Below are positions 35,433 to 47,600 of a stretch of 64,000 nucleotides of DNA, one piece after another. Position 1 is the first letter of the stretch. Each line of letters starts with the position of its first letter. Below the pieces are notes generated by a model that was not told the DNA's origin, searched no databases, and was given only the letters and a program-made list of their open reading frames with translations. The translations under genes were made by a program, and so were the position numbers. The DNA lies in contig REEI01000041.1 in the NCBI GenBank assembly GCA_007695145.1, positions 19,339-83,338 on the forward strand, written 5' to 3'. Source of the stretch: Saprospirales bacterium. Its GTDB lineage: Bacteria; Bacteroidota; Bacteroidia; Chitinophagales; Saprospiraceae.

Positions 35433-36840
35433 CTTCGTCACTCTGTGTTCGGTTATTTTACTCTCCATTTTTTTGTTTTCCTGTCGCGCACAACGTCCCT
35501 CGCCAGAAGTGAGACCTGATGCCCTGCCTGAAGTTAGTGAAGATGAAAAACCTGTTCTCCTTGACACTATACAATGGGTAGACAAAAGCGGGCAGGATTT
35601 CACTCCTGTGAGTTATCCGGAAGACTCTCCCTATAGGGAGCGGATTCCCACAGAGCTTCCGACACCTGTATTGAAGGATAGATATGTGATCACAGTGGTT
35701 CTGTCCATGGATGAATGGCCTAAAGAAACCATTTGGGAGGACCTGTTGGATGAGGAAATGGATGAAGAGGAGAAAGAAGAAATATTGGAACTGATGCCCA
35801 GATTGAACGAAAGAGCCCTCGCCTTTCTGAATGGGTTTGAGTTTGCCTTTCGAAAGGAATATTCCGAACAGGTCCACTTTACCATAGAGGTAGTGGCCAT
35901 TGGAGAAAATAGTAACGATCAGAAAATTAGGGAGGTCTTTTCCGGTCTCAAGCATCAACCAGACCTAATTATCGGTGGCGAGAATCGCACAGAGTTGGAG
36001 AGCCTTGCCAGAGTAGCCGCCTCTATGGATGCTGTTTTGATCAACCCCTGGTTCCCCGGAAACTTTAATGTCCCGGGCTTTTCAAGAGTGGTTAGCCTGC
36101 AGCCTCCTTTGAGAGCACATTTTGATGCATTGTTGAGGCACCTTCACAGTATGCAGGCGGATGACCGTTTTTATGTGGTTTACTCCCCCAGAGAAGAAAC
36201 CAGAGTGAAGGAGTTCAGAAATTTGTTCCATAAAGAGTTTCCAGACAGGGTTTTTGGAGAAATTTTTTTCAGGGATGATGTTGAAATTTTAGAGTTTGAA
36301 TTCGATGAATTTTTTGAGGAAGAATCAAGAACTTTTTTCTTTCTTCCGATGACCAGAAATCACCCCTTTATCTATCCTATATTGAGAACATTAGATTTAA
36401 AAATACCCAAAGAAAAATTTGAAGTTTTAGGCCTTACACTGTGGGATAGAGATGTGCATATTGAACTGCACTCAAAACTGGATGTGATCAATACTTCTAT
36501 GAATCTTCCAGTGGATGGAGATACTATGCTACATGAATTCAACTCACTGTTCTTCAATAAAATGGGGTATATTGGGTCCGCTGAAGAATACGAGGCCTAT
36601 GCAATAGGAGATTTTGTGCGGAGGGCACTTATTTTATATGGCACGGACTTCCCACTGTACCTTCCATTTGCCCGATTTTATTCTGGAAGTTTTCGATTTA
36701 ATTTTGGCCAAAATATTGGGATCGAAACACCAGTTGAATCTTTTGGAAAAATAGATCCAAACCTTCAAAATAATGGCCTTTTTATTTTGAGATTTGATAA
36801 CGGAAAATTCAAAGATATTGAATCATTAAATTCAAGATAA
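35389..36840 (+). CDS. Lipoprotein with periplasmic-binding-protein-like domain
   Basis: A 483-residue protein with a signal peptide and lipobox (IFLFSCRAQ). An acidic, coiled stretch ([18 protein letters not shown]) precedes a type 1 periplasmic-binding fold: [55 protein letters not shown] and [20 protein letters not shown]. The resemblance is to ABC amino-acid-binding proteins of the Peripl_BP_6 type, but there is no transporter next door. It overlaps guaA by 44 bases and is followed 24 bases later by the TrmH-family gene, forming a likely operon. Ligand unknown. Confidence 0.75.
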   Translation: MTSAANRLLLLNGSSFVTLCSVILLSIFLFSCRAQRPSPEVRPDALPEVSEDEKPVLLDTIQWVDKSGQDFTPVSYPEDSPYRERIPTELPTPVLKDRYVITVVLSMDEWPKETIWEDLLDEEMDEEEKEEILELMPRLNERALAFLNGFEFAFRKEYSEQVHFTIEVVAIGENSNDQKIREVFSGLKHQPDLIIGGENRTELESLARVAASMDAVLINPWFPGNFNVPGFSRVVSLQPPLRAHFDALLRHLHSMQADDRFYVVYSPREETRVKEFRNLFHKEFPDRVFGEIFFRDDVEILEFEFDEFFEEESRTFFFLPMTRNHPFIYPILRTLDLKIPKEKFEVLGLTLWDRDVHIELHSKLDVINTSMNLPVDGDTMLHEFNSLFFNKMGYIGSAEEYEAYAIGDFVRRALILYGTDFPLYLPFARFYSGSFRFNFGQNIGIETPVESFGKIDPNLQNNGLFILRFDNGKFKDIESLNSR

Positions 36841-36864
36841 AAGCTGCTAACTTTTGGCAAAAAT

Positions 36865-37497
36865 ATGAAAATCAATCAGAGAAGGCTGGAGAGAATTCGT
36901 AAAACAGTTGCCAATCGTCAATTAGATTTCACCGTTGTGATGGAGCACTTCACTGATCTGCACAATATGGGTGCAGTCCTCCGGTCTTGTGAAGCAGTTG
37001 GCATCCAAAACGTTCATCTGATCCCCCATCCTGAATCCGGTCGCAAGCGAAATGTGAAGCTCGGAAAAAGAACTTCAGCAGGTGCTCGAAAATGGTTGAA
37101 TGTTTTTACCCACGACAATATTGACGAATGCTTTGAATATTTGCGCCCAAAGTATCAGCAAATTCTCTGTACTTCACTCTCAGGGCCTTCAAAAAGCGTT
37201 TATGAGACGGATCTAACGCTCAGAACCGCCGTCATTCTTGGAAATGAGAAACTAGGTGTAAGTGAAAGAGCCGTGCAACTCTCGGACGGAAATTTATTGA
37301 TTCCCATGATGGGTATGATGGAATCCCTCAATGTGTCGGTTGCCTGCTCTGTCATCCTTTTTGAAGGGATGCGACAGAGGTTGGCTGCTGGAAAATATTC
37401 TGATGAACTCGGCCCTGATAAGACCTCTCTATATGAAGATTATCTCGAGCGACACAGGAGCAGGTATAAAGGAAAGAAAAGCAAGTCAATGCAATAG
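36865..37497 (+). CDS. TrmH-family (SpoU) tRNA/rRNA 2'-O-methyltransferase
   Basis: A 210-residue SPOUT methyltransferase with the three SpoU motifs: LHNMGAVLRSCEAVGI, AVILGNEKLGVSE and LLIPMMGMMESLNVSVACSVILFEG. These form the trefoil knot that holds S-adenosylmethionine. The N-terminus RLERIRKTVANRQLDFTVVMEHF fits the tRNA Gm18 methylase (TrmH) branch, but an rRNA target cannot be excluded. The basic tail (SRYKGKKSKS) may bind RNA. Confidence 0.9.
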   Translation: MKINQRRLERIRKTVANRQLDFTVVMEHFTDLHNMGAVLRSCEAVGIQNVHLIPHPESGRKRNVKLGKRTSAGARKWLNVFTHDNIDECFEYLRPKYQQILCTSLSGPSKSVYETDLTLRTAVILGNEKLGVSERAVQLSDGNLLIPMMGMMESLNVSVACSVILFEGMRQRLAAGKYSDELGPDKTSLYEDYLERHRSRYKGKKSKSMQ

Positions 37498-38089
37498 GTT
37501 GTTTAGCCAATCAAGTAGTGCGTTTTCACTCCTTGTTGCTATGTAATGCTTAAGGTGACCTGACATTTTTTTCGATTGTACCACAAACGATTCGGCAATC
37601 TTCTCTATACCTTATTCAAGTTTCACATTTCTTAATGAATCAGAAATAGTATGCCTTATGGGCACAAATAGCAGAAAGCCAAGAGTCAAATACTTGAGAG
37701 CCTTGATTTTTTTGTTACTTTTTGAACTTGTGCTGAGCCTGTCGTGGCATCAAGTAAAAACGTAAGGGAGATTGCGAGAAAACTATTATATACCTATAAG
37801 GATTTGATTGATGAGAAGTGGAAAATAAATACAAGTCATTGATAAACAATTGATAAAATGATTCAACTAAGCATTTTATTACTATATAAACAATTGATCC
37901 AATAGTAATTACCTGGTTAGAATCTTTAGTTAAGCAAACGGTACTATCCAAAGGATTTATGCTTGTGCAGCTTATCAAGTTGTCAACAGTTGTTGCATTC
38001 ATTGCCCTTTCTTGAGTCAAAAAGAATTTCAAGCCCTATGCTCCTGAATCCAATAAAATGCTCATTTTTGCATCAAAATAGTTTTAAAT
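37498..38089. other. Intergenic region holding a dispersed repeat
   Basis: About 590 bases between the methylase and the aminotransferase. Bases 37634..37863 form one copy of a repeat also found at the right end of the window. The last part contains CATTTTTG, a near match to a -7 box, before the aminotransferase ATG. No ORF is convincing. Confidence 0.6.
37634..37863 (+). repeat. Dispersed intergenic repeat, copy 1
   Basis: Three blocks match the copy at 63635..63990 in the same order and orientation. The first is AATGAATCAGAAATAGTATG, 2 differences in 22. The second is AGCCTTGATTTTTTTGTTAC through GAACTTGTGCTGAGCCTGTC. The third is GATGAGAAGTGGAAAATAAA through AACAATTGATAAAATGATT. This copy has one unit of the 23-base motif that is tandem in the other copy. 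Confidence 0.7.
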
Positions 38090-39271
38090 ATGCGCTTATC
38101 CACGCGAATAGAAGAGATGGAGGAATCCGCCACCCTAAAAATGGCCCAACTGGCCAGAGACCGCCAGGCTGAAGGAAAGAAGGTGATTTCCCTTTCTCTG
38201 GGAGAACCGGACTTTGACACTCCCATGTTTATCAAGGAAGCCGCCTGGCAGGCTTTGAAGGACGGTCACACCCGGTATACTGCCGTTCCCGGTATTCCGG
38301 AACTACGAAGGGCTATCTGCGACAAGTTTTTGAGGGAAAATGGACTCCATTATTCACCTGCAGAGATCGTCGTCAGCAATGGGGCCAAGCAATCCATAGC
38401 AAATGTGTGTCTCTCACTTTTGGACCCCGGAGATGAAGTGATCCTACTTGCTCCATATTGGGTATCCTATTTTGAAATCGTAAGATTGGCAGGCGGCATT
38501 CCGGTTGAACTGAAGGCCGGAGTAGAACAGGACTACAAGGTGAATGCAGATCAATTGCGAGCGGCACTAAGCGATAAAACCAGATTGATAATATTTTCCA
38601 CTCCCTGCAATCCCACAGGTAGTGTGTTTTCCGAGCAGGAATTAAAGCGGATAGCAGAGGTTGTTCTTGAAAGAGAAGACTTGATGATACTGTCCGATGA
38701 GATTTATGAATACATTAATTTCTCAGACAATCATTTCTCCATAGGTTCAATCCCGGGAATGAAAGAGAGAACCATTACCGTCAATGGGTTTAGCAAGGGT
38801 TTTGCCATGACCGGGTGGCGCCTGGGGTATATGGGAGCGCCGGAGTGGCTGTCTGCGGCTTGCTCTAAGATGCAGGGGCAGTTTACTTCCGGGGCTAATT
38901 CCTTTTCTCAGGTGGCTGCAATTAAAGCGCTGACCAGTACCTCTGGTGAAGTTGCTGAAATGAAAGAGGTTTTTCGCTCCAGGAAAGCACTGGTGGTTGA
39001 ACTTTTGTCGCGTATACCGGGATTGAAGGTCAATGATCCCAAAGGTGCTTTTTACGTCTTCCCCGATGCTTCGGGTATTGTGGGTAGAATTATCAATGGT
39101 CAGCGGATTGAATCGGTGGATCAGCTCTGCATGCTGTTTATGGAAAAGCTTGGGGTGGCTGTTGTTCCCGGCTCGGCATTCGGAGCCCCTGAGTGCTTTA
39201 GAATTTCATACGCTGCTTCGGATCGGGAGCTTCGCGAGGCTATTTCTCTTATTCACGCGTTCCTTGAGTAA
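38090..39271 (+). CDS. Aspartate aminotransferase family protein (class I)
   Basis: A 393-residue PLP enzyme of the class I/II aminotransferases, subgroup I-gamma. The PLP lysine is in NGFSKGFAMTGWRLGY (about residue 236), the ring-stacking region is APYWVSYFE, and STPCNPTGSVFSEQEL plus LSDEIYEYI supply the conserved Asn and Asp-Tyr contacts. The Arg that binds the alpha-carboxylate is in FRISYAASD near the C-terminus. Aspartate or an aromatic amino acid is the likely donor; the sequence alone does not decide. Confidence 0.93.
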   Translation: MRLSTRIEEMEESATLKMAQLARDRQAEGKKVISLSLGEPDFDTPMFIKEAAWQALKDGHTRYTAVPGIPELRRAICDKFLRENGLHYSPAEIVVSNGAKQSIANVCLSLLDPGDEVILLAPYWVSYFEIVRLAGGIPVELKAGVEQDYKVNADQLRAALSDKTRLIIFSTPCNPTGSVFSEQELKRIAEVVLEREDLMILSDEIYEYINFSDNHFSIGSIPGMKERTITVNGFSKGFAMTGWRLGYMGAPEWLSAACSKMQGQFTSGANSFSQVAAIKALTSTSGEVAEMKEVFRSRKALVVELLSRIPGLKVNDPKGAFYVFPDASGIVGRIINGQRIESVDQLCMLFMEKLGVAVVPGSAFGAPECFRISYAASDRELREAISLIHAFLE

Positions 39272-39574
39272 GAACCTCTCGCTGTGGTAACTGACTCTCT
39301 CAATGAAATCTTCTTATTGAATTTCTAGTTGCAATATTTTATTTTAAAATTTACAAAAGTGCAACCTGATAAGAACTCCATTTTTTAGAAATAGAAGTAA
39401 GCGATATAACCTCCACCGCTTTCCAAAATAGGAATTTTTTAACACTGTATTTTCTTTCCCGGCTGTCTGAACTTAGCTTGCTCAGACCTTTCATAGGCCG
39501 TTAACCTACTATTCAAGAAAGGAATGATACTCATTTGCTAAAAATCCTATCTTTGCAGAAAACCTACTGAAAGA
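39272..39574. other. Intergenic region before the carboxyltransferase gene
   Basis: About 300 AT-rich bases. It includes the TATCTTTG box at 39548. Nothing else recognisable. Confidence 0.5.
39548..39555 (+). promoter_or_regulatory. Candidate -7 box of the carboxyltransferase gene
   Basis: TATCTTTG, a perfect TAnnTTTG box, 19 bases before the ATG, leaving a very short leader. No properly spaced TTG. Confidence 0.5.
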
Positions 39575-41116
39575 ATGTCAGAACATAAGGAACGACTGGA
39601 AAAAATGAGAGCGGAGGCACTTCTCGGTGGAGGTGCCAACCGCATTGAGAAACAACACGCCAAAGGCAAATTGACCGCTCGCGAGCGAATTGAGTTGCTA
39701 TTGGATAAGGGAAGCTTTCAGGAAATTGGTATGTTTGTCATGCACCGGAGCACGGATTTTGGGATGGAGAATCAAAGGGTTCCCGGCGATGGAGTAGTTA
39801 CCGGCTACGGTACAGTCAATGGTCGACTCACATACGTTTTCTCTCAGGATTTTACGGTATTTGGAGGATCGCTTTCCGAGACTCATGCAGAGAAAATATG
39901 CAAGATAATGGATATGGCCATGGCCAATGGAGCCCCCTTGATCGGATTGAATGACAGCGGTGGAGCCAGAATCCAGGAGGGGGTCAATTCACTGGGTGGT
40001 TATGCCGATATTTTTTACAGAAATGTTTTGGCAAGTGGGGTAGTACCGCAGATTTCTGCCATCATGGGGCCTTGTGCCGGCGGGGCGGTTTATTCGCCCG
40101 CGATGACGGATTTTGTGGTCATGGTTCAGAAAACTTCCTATATGTTTGTGACGGGTCCCAATGTGGTCAAGACGGTGACCAATGAGGAGGTAAGTGCTGA
40201 AGAACTCGGAGGAGCATCTACTCACAGCACTCGCTCCGGGGTAAATCAATTGGTAGCCGTAAACGATGTAGACTGTATCGCTAAGATCAGGCAATTACTT
40301 TCCTATTTGCCGCAAAATAACAATGAAAAGCCTCCAATCATTGATTATATCTTTGGAGATGAATCCAGACCTGCATTGGATACAATCATTCCGGAAAGCT
40401 CCAATCAGCCCTACGATATGAAGGAGGTGATTCAGGAACTTGCAGACGAGGACTCTTTTTTTGAGATACAGAAGGACTTTGCCGACAATATAGTAGTGGG
40501 ATTCTTGAGGATGGCCGGTAGGAGTCTTGGAGTCATTGCCAATCAGCCATATTCCCTCGCGGGTGTATTGGATGTCAACAGCAGTAAAAAAGCTGCTCGC
40601 TTTGTAAGATTTTGCGATGCCTTTAATATTCCGATGCTGGTTCTCGTGGATGTACCAGGGTTTCTGCCAGGAACAGACCAGGAGTGGAATGGGATTATTT
40701 CTAATGGCGCTAAATTGTTGTACGCCTTCAGCGAAGCTACAGTCCCTAGTGTCACAGTCATTACCCGCAAAGCCTATGGAGGTGCATACGATGTGATGAA
40801 TTCCAAACACATCGGGGCTGACTTTAACTTTGCATGGCCCACAGCTGAAATTGCAGTAATGGGCGCAAAAGGTGCCTCTGAGATTATATTCCGAAAGGAA
40901 ATTGGGAATTCAGAAGATCCGGAACAAAAATTGAGGGAGAAAGAATTGGAATATGCTGAAAAATTTGCACACCCATATCGCGCAGCAGAAAGGGGCTTCA
41001 TTGATGAAGTCATTAATCCCTCAGAAACCCGAAAAAGGCTGATAGCAGCCTTTGACTCTCTTGAGAACAAAAAGGTATGGCGTCCCGGAAAAAAGCACGG
41101 AAATATTCCCCTTTGA
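39575..41116 (+). CDS. pccB: Acyl-CoA carboxylase carboxyltransferase (beta) subunit
   Basis: A 513-residue carboxyltransferase of the propionyl-CoA carboxylase beta / methylmalonyl-CoA decarboxylase alpha family. Landmarks are [21 protein letters not shown], the N-half acyl-CoA region [26 protein letters not shown] and [17 protein letters not shown], and the biotin-side C half [12 protein letters not shown] and [16 protein letters not shown]. The end [14 protein letters not shown] is typical of PccB/MmdA. No biotin carboxylase or biotin carrier gene is adjacent, so the partner subunits are elsewhere. Carboxylase or decarboxylase direction cannot be told from this subunit alone. Confidence 0.92.
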   Translation: MSEHKERLEKMRAEALLGGGANRIEKQHAKGKLTARERIELLLDKGSFQEIGMFVMHRSTDFGMENQRVPGDGVVTGYGTVNGRLTYVFSQDFTVFGGSLSETHAEKICKIMDMAMANGAPLIGLNDSGGARIQEGVNSLGGYADIFYRNVLASGVVPQISAIMGPCAGGAVYSPAMTDFVVMVQKTSYMFVTGPNVVKTVTNEEVSAEELGGASTHSTRSGVNQLVAVNDVDCIAKIRQLLSYLPQNNNEKPPIIDYIFGDESRPALDTIIPESSNQPYDMKEVIQELADEDSFFEIQKDFADNIVVGFLRMAGRSLGVIANQPYSLAGVLDVNSSKKAARFVRFCDAFNIPMLVLVDVPGFLPGTDQEWNGIISNGAKLLYAFSEATVPSVTVITRKAYGGAYDVMNSKHIGADFNFAWPTAEIAVMGAKGASEIIFRKEIGNSEDPEQKLREKELEYAEKFAHPYRAAERGFIDEVINPSETRKRLIAAFDSLENKKVWRPGKKHGNIPL

Positions 41117-41226
41117 ATTTTGATCTCCGCCTTTTTATCATCAAATCCCTCCTACATAAATCAATCAAAGCCTTTTTTTTCCATAAGGGATTAATTATAA
41201 TATTAAAAAAACATTTTCATATACGA

Positions 41227-41269
41227 CTGTAAACAAGTTGGTAATATGTTATAAATTTTTTGTTTACAG
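41227..41269. promoter_or_regulatory. Inverted repeat CTGTAAACAA ... TTGTTTACAG
   Basis: Perfect 10-base arms at 41227-41236 and 41260-41269, with a 23-base AT-rich spacer. A third half-site, CTGTTTACC, lies at 41301-41309. There is no T-run after the right arm, so a regulator-binding site about 200 bases before the giant gene's promoter is more likely than a terminator. The regulator is unknown. Confidence 0.45.
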
Positions 41270-41459
41270 CGCATTGTATTAATCCTGTATTAAATTTCAT
41301 CTGTTTACCTTATTTTTTGAATTATTAATTATTTAAATATATTAAAAATATAATATATAAATACCTTAAAAGTAATGTACTAATCTATTTTGTTATTCGC
41401 CTTGAGTAGGTATTCAAATCAGGAAATAGGGGGGAAAGAAAAATGATTTCTTCCAAATA

Positions 41460-41489
41460 TTGCAAATCCGATATAAAAAAGTAACTTTA
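41460..41489 (+). promoter_or_regulatory. Promoter of the giant HYR gene
   Basis: TTG at 41460-41462, a 19-base spacer, and TAACTTTA at 41482-41489. This is one base off TAnnTTTG with correct spacing. The leader would be about 145-150 bases. Confidence 0.55.
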
Positions 41490-41506
41490 CGCTCTGAAAG
41501 AATAGG

Positions 41507-41538
41507 GGATAGTTCTATCCGGGTTACACCTATTGGTG
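41507..41538 (+). promoter_or_regulatory. Small palindromes in the giant gene's leader
   Basis: GGATAGTTCTATCC (41507-41520) and CACCTATTGGTG (41527-41538) are back-to-back palindromes just after the expected transcription start. They could be an operator or stabilise the 5' end of a very long mRNA; both are short enough to occur by chance. Confidence 0.3.
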
Positions 41539-41643
41539 CCTGCCGGTTTGATTGCTTCTTCTGTTTCTTTCACGCGTTGTATCAATAATAGGTCTGATTG
41601 CAAAAATTTAGCCTAATTAACTTTTAAGTAAAACAACAAACTT

Positions 41644-44600
41644 ATGATTGCCAACATTTACTCGAGAATTAACCGCACCGCCGGATTTGTTACCCTCACT
41701 TGTTTGAGTACGCTCTTCTTTTTGAGTTTGGGAATGAACCAGGTTGAAGCCCAATGTAATACCACACCAGGTGGTTCTGTAACTGTAGATGCCAATGCTT
41801 CCGGCGTTGGATTTTTAAATGCAGCACAGTTGACCGCCAATGGCTGGACTTTAGATGGAGGATTTTTTTGTGGTACCCTCCGCTATTTTGATGGCCCTGC
41901 TCCCGGAGGTGTATTGCTTGGAACGGAATTAATAGGAGTTGGTTCGGGCCTGGCCAGGTCTTGCGGTACTTTCACTATTTGGGTAGAGCAAGCATCTGGT
42001 CCAGCTGGGTTTAACGCGGGAAACAGAGAGCCGGTCACTTTCACGGTCACTGATCCTGTACTAGATCTTCCAGCAGTAGGAGCCTTTGACATTTCCTACG
42101 ACTGCGATGTCAATCCAGGCATTGTCACCACCTATTTATCCAGTATTCAGCTGGATATTGCTGCCGCTTCTTCGAGCAACTGCAATGATATCGATGCGGT
42201 TTGGATAGTGGGATCAGCGGATACTGTATCAAACAGTTGTGTTGGCAATACCAGAGAAGTAATCATTCAGCACCGCTACGAGGTGACCAATAACCATGGA
42301 GTCTCAGAAGATTACTTTGTAAATATAACATATGTTGATAACGAGGCTCCTGAATGGGATGATCCTACAACAGGAGTTTTACCCGGGAACAATGGAGCTA
42401 CATTCGATCCCGGCATCAATAGATTGGTTGTAACTTTGGACTGCAATGATCCTGACTTCGCAGCTAACTTAACAGCCTGGCAGGCATGGCAGCCTTCTGC
42501 AACAGATAATTGTAATCAAAATACTGTGTCAGTTTCTGTATTCAATACGGATGTAGTCAATCCCGGTTGCCCTATCTACGAAAGACAAGTTACCAGATTT
42601 GATGCCTCAGATGGTTGTGTTACAACCACTGCTGGCGAGCGATTTCGATTGTGGCTGAATTTAGTTGACGATCAAGCTCCGGTTATAACTTCTGCTCCAG
42701 ATACAGTAGATGTTTTTACAGCTCCTCCCGGATGGCCAAATTGCCAATATGTTTTCACCGATGAGTTGGATATCACTGCAACCGATTGCAGGACTTTCAC
42801 CTCAGATTGGTCAGTATCAATTGCTACCACCGGAAATATTGTAGACAATGGCTCAGGAACTGGTTTGAGCGCCAATCCCACTTTAGAGGTGGGCGAGTAC
42901 GAAATAACTTACCTAATTGACGATGGTTGCAATCAAAACGATACATCTATATATATACGTGTGATAAATAATAATGGATTGGATGTGACTTGTCCTGCAA
43001 ATCAAGGACCCATTCCGTTTTTATCCAACGGATGCGGAAATACCGCTGTTTGGAACAGACCAGAGGTGACTGGATTTTGTACAGGAAATTACAGTGATTA
43101 TTTTGTAGGTACTACTATAGTAAATTTGGCAAATGGAGACAGTTCAAATGTAGTGGTTAGTCCGATTGATCCCGCTGATACATTGGGCGTAAGTGCCAAT
43201 GTTACAGAAGGAGAATGGGAAGTGGTGTACTACTTTGAGGATAATTTAGGTGATTCGTATACCTGTTCATTTACGATAACTGTGGAAGACGACAGGGCTG
43301 CTGAGTTTACAAGTTGTAATACGCCACCTGATATTGCTGCTTGCGATTCAACCAGAGTGCAGGATTTGGCGCCACAATTGAGATGTCCGGCTTCAGTTGA
43401 CTCTGTAGTACAGTATCCACCTGTAGACATGTATTTGGTTGATGTGCCAGGACTTGTAGTTGCAGATGGAGAAACTTTTGAAGTTACAATTATTTCTTAC
43501 AGTTTATTCAGGTCGGATACTTGTGTAAAAGTAGTTACTTTGAATGAAACGCTCAACGACAGCCCAACAAGAAATGTGGACAGCCTTCCGGCTATTAATC
43601 CAAATACTTTGCTGGCTGCTGGTTGTGGAGCGATAAATATACCAAGACCCACTGCGACTAGTTGTAGTGGAGAAACGATTTATGGAGTTGCAGGCCCTGG
43701 AGGAATTGATTTGTCTGATACCACCAGATGGGTTATCACTGGTGAGTTTAATCTAGCCAACCTGATTTGGACTTACACAGACGGAAACGGTTCTTCTACG
43801 CAGGAACAGGAGATTGAGATTACTTCCGACGAACGCGCCCCTCTTGTAGTATGCCCCAACGATGTTGTAGTAAGTACAGATGCAAACGTTTGTGAGAGGA
43901 CTAATGTACCTGGGATAAATTTAACATATGTGTCGCCCGGTCTGCCCTATACTGAAGGCAACCTTTTATCCCCGGGCCAATATACCGACGATTGTGACCC
44001 TTCACCGGAAGTTTCATATGAAATAAACGGTGTTGGTGGATTTACTCCAGGCAATGATGCTGGAGTAGGAACTTTTGACCTCGGTGTAAATACAGTAACC
44101 TATCAGGTGGAAGATGACAATGGGAATTCCAGTTCATGTACAGTTGATGTAACTGTTGAGGACAATGAACCACCCACCTTTGATTGCCCAACAAGTCAAA
44201 CATTATTTACATCTGATTTGGATTTATTTACGGGAGATTGTTCAATTGAATTTAATGATATGTTTGACCCCACAAATATACAGGACAACTGCGATCCCGA
44301 CCCAACAGTTAGTTGGGCCACACCCGGATTTTTAAATCCGCTTGGACTTACTATGAGTCCATCTTCAGGGAGTACTCTTGATGGGGTAGAGGCAGATATT
44401 TCTCCCAACTTCTTAGGATTTGGTCTGGGTATCGGTCAGGTCACTGTTCAATGGTCTGTTACCGATAATGCCGGGAACAATTCGACCTGTAATGTGACCT
44501 ATGTCATTATTGATGATGAGGATCCCGAAATAGACTGCCCAACTGACATCACGGTTAGTTACATTGCTGATGGTGGTGGAGTTGAGGTTTGTTCATATAC

Positions 44601-47600
44601 AGCATCAGGTGGTGAATTTGATTTTACCTCTGTTACTGACAATTGCTCTGCAAATACTCCTACCTATATTATTACAGGAGCTACCAACACAGGCGGTACT
44701 GGTTCGATTGATGGAGTAGTACTAAATATAGGTGATAACAATGTTACCTGGTCTGTTAGCGACCCTCAGGGTAATACCGATGACTGCTCTTTCACTGTAA
44801 CGGTGGAGGACGATCAGGCACCTCTTGTTGATTTTACAACTGCTCAAGAATGCGGTGATACCATTACAGTGGTTTCCACTTCTGTGGAATGTAATCCACC
44901 CATAAGTTGGGAGCAACCCATATTTGATTTGAGTTTATTCGAATGCAATCTGGTGACTGCAACCAGAACCATTACTGGTGCCGGTGTCAATGGACCCGCT
45001 CCTGCATACGATGTAAATAATGATATCCTTGCTTATGTATCTGCAGGTTTCAATCTCGGAGCCACAGAAATCGTTTACTTCTTTGCTGATGCAGCAGGAA
45101 ACGATACCACTTGCACCATCACCGTAATCGCGGAGGACAATACCAATCCGCAATTAGTGGCCTGTGCAGGATCTATCGATCTCAATGGTATCTGTGATAA
45201 TATACCTATTGGCGATCTAAGAGCCAATGCGGCCTTTACTGACAATTGTATCAGTTTTACCGTTTTCCAGAGCCCCTCACCAACTACTACCAGGTTCGAT
45301 GCCAATGGAGGTGTATCTCTAAATGATGGAGACGCCATAACGGTAAGGGTTTGGGCAGAGGATGCCTCAGGGAATCCAAGTGATACCTGCTTCCTTACGG
45401 TTACTTTCTTTGCCAATGACAATCCTATTCCTAATGTCAGTCCACTTCCAATACTTAATTTGGATAACGATCTTGATATTGGATGTGGTTCTGTAGAGCT
45501 CGCTGCTCCTACAGCTACCAATTGCAATGGAGACGTAATCCTTGGCGTGCCTTCAGGTGGAGGAGCCCTGACAGACGTCAATGGAGATGGTACTCTTTGG
45601 TTGATTGAGAACCCAACCCCTGTAACCATTACATGGACTTATGATAATGCGGGCAATATTGTTAGCCAGAATCAAACCATTCAGTTTGAGAATAACGATA
45701 GAGACCCAAGAGTGGTCTGTTTTCCAAATCAAACATTCTCAGTTCTTTCCGGTTGCACCTTCAATCCTGAATCCGCTTCATCGGGTGTATTGGATTTTAC
45801 GTATGTGAGTCCAATGATTCCTTATAGCTCTTTCTCACTGAACCCTGGCGAGTATACGGATATTTGTGATATTGACCCTGTTGTTAGTTGGGAAGTTACC
45901 GGCGCTACATTTGGCTCAGGTACCAATAGCAACCCGGGTAACTTTGATTACAATGTCGGACTACATACAGTTTCAGTAACTGTTGCTGATGATCAAGGTC
46001 AGGATGCAACATGTTCTTTTGAGCTAACTGTCCAGGACAATATTTCACCAGCTATAAGTGTCCCAAGTACAACTGTAACCCTCTTTTCAAATGATGGTGG
46101 TTGGACAGGCTGTACCTATATATTTGACGATTCTTTTGATCTTGAGATATGGGGATCGGTGAGCGACAATTGCGGTATTGCGAGTGTGGAGTGGAGCATT
46201 CCAGGATTTGTCCCTGTTTTTCCGTTTATTAACCCAATTGCAGTAACACCGAGCAGTTCATCCGGAGTTACAACGCTTAGTGGTTTGGAAATGGATGCAT
46301 CAGCAACCAGTAGCGGATTTTTCAATGGTTCGGGAACTGCTGTAATCAGATGGACTGTAACCGATGTAAACGGAAATACTTCAACTCAGGATGTGAGATT
46401 TAACTTTATAGACAATACCCCTCCTGATTTGGTTTGTCCTGTTGATACCACCGTTGATTATTCTACCGGAGGCGGTACGAGTACAGTTTGTACCTACACC
46501 GTATCGGGAGGAATTTTTGATGCCACGGTGGATGACAATTGCACTGTCACTAGTTTTAGTTATGCAATTACCGGTGCAACCTTTTCTGTCGGCACAGGCA
46601 GTGTAGATGGAGAAAGCCTCAATATAGGCAACAATACCATCACCTGGGCTGCAACCGATGGGGCATTAAATGCTTCAACTTGTTCATTCAATGTTGAGGT
46701 TGTAGATGATCTGGCTCCGGAAATTGACTTTATTACCTCCCAGGAATGTGGGGATACCATAAGGATTTATTCCACGCCCACATCGTGCAACCCAAGCGTC
46801 GGATGGGAACAACCCATCCTCGATCAAAGTCTTTTTGATTGTTCGAATATAGTTTCAGGAATCAGGACCCTTACTAATAATATAGGGAATCCAGATCCAT
46901 ATGTTTTTAATAATCCTGGATCCTATAATGGATCCTCTGATTTTGCTCTTGGTTTTGGATCTATTTTATATGAATTTGAGGATGCTGCCGGTAACATTAC
47001 GACCTGTGAATTGACGGTGGAAGTACTTGATACGATTCCTCCAGTTTTGAATTCCTGTGATGTTACTGCTACGGTGAATTCCATTTGCGACAATGTAAAT
47101 CTTCCTTCATTTACAGGGAATGCCGCCATTGCGGATAATTGCACCGCACTAAGCTTCTTCCAGAGTCCTGCTGCGGATACCGATTTGATTGATGCGAATG
47201 GAGGTACTTCACTAACTGATGGTGACCAAATAACAGTTCTAGTTTGGGCAACGGACAATTCCGGGAATGTAAGTGATACATGCTCCATTACAGTTACCTT
47301 TAATGCTGATTCTATTCCCGTTCCGGCTGTTTCATCTCTTCCTGGTATTAATCCAGGCAATACTTTAGAGGCAGGATGCGGGCCACTCGCAATTGATGCT
47401 CCCATAGCAACAACATGCAATGGAGACACCATTTATGCAACAACTGGTGGAGCTGGTATTACTGATTTGGGTACAACCCCTCCTTCTTATGAGTTTAACA
47501 ATTTTAATGGTAATGTTATCTGGGGATATGATGATGGTTTTGGCAATGTCACTTCTCAGAATCAAAATATACAGGTAACTTCCGATACTGCAGCACCTGC

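Larger units (their letters stand above)
41117..41643. other. AT-rich regulatory region before the giant gene
   Basis: About 530 bases, notably AT-rich between 41190 and 41400. It holds a perfect 10-base inverted repeat, a full promoter, and a leader with two small palindromes (listed separately). No ORF. Confidence 0.65.
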
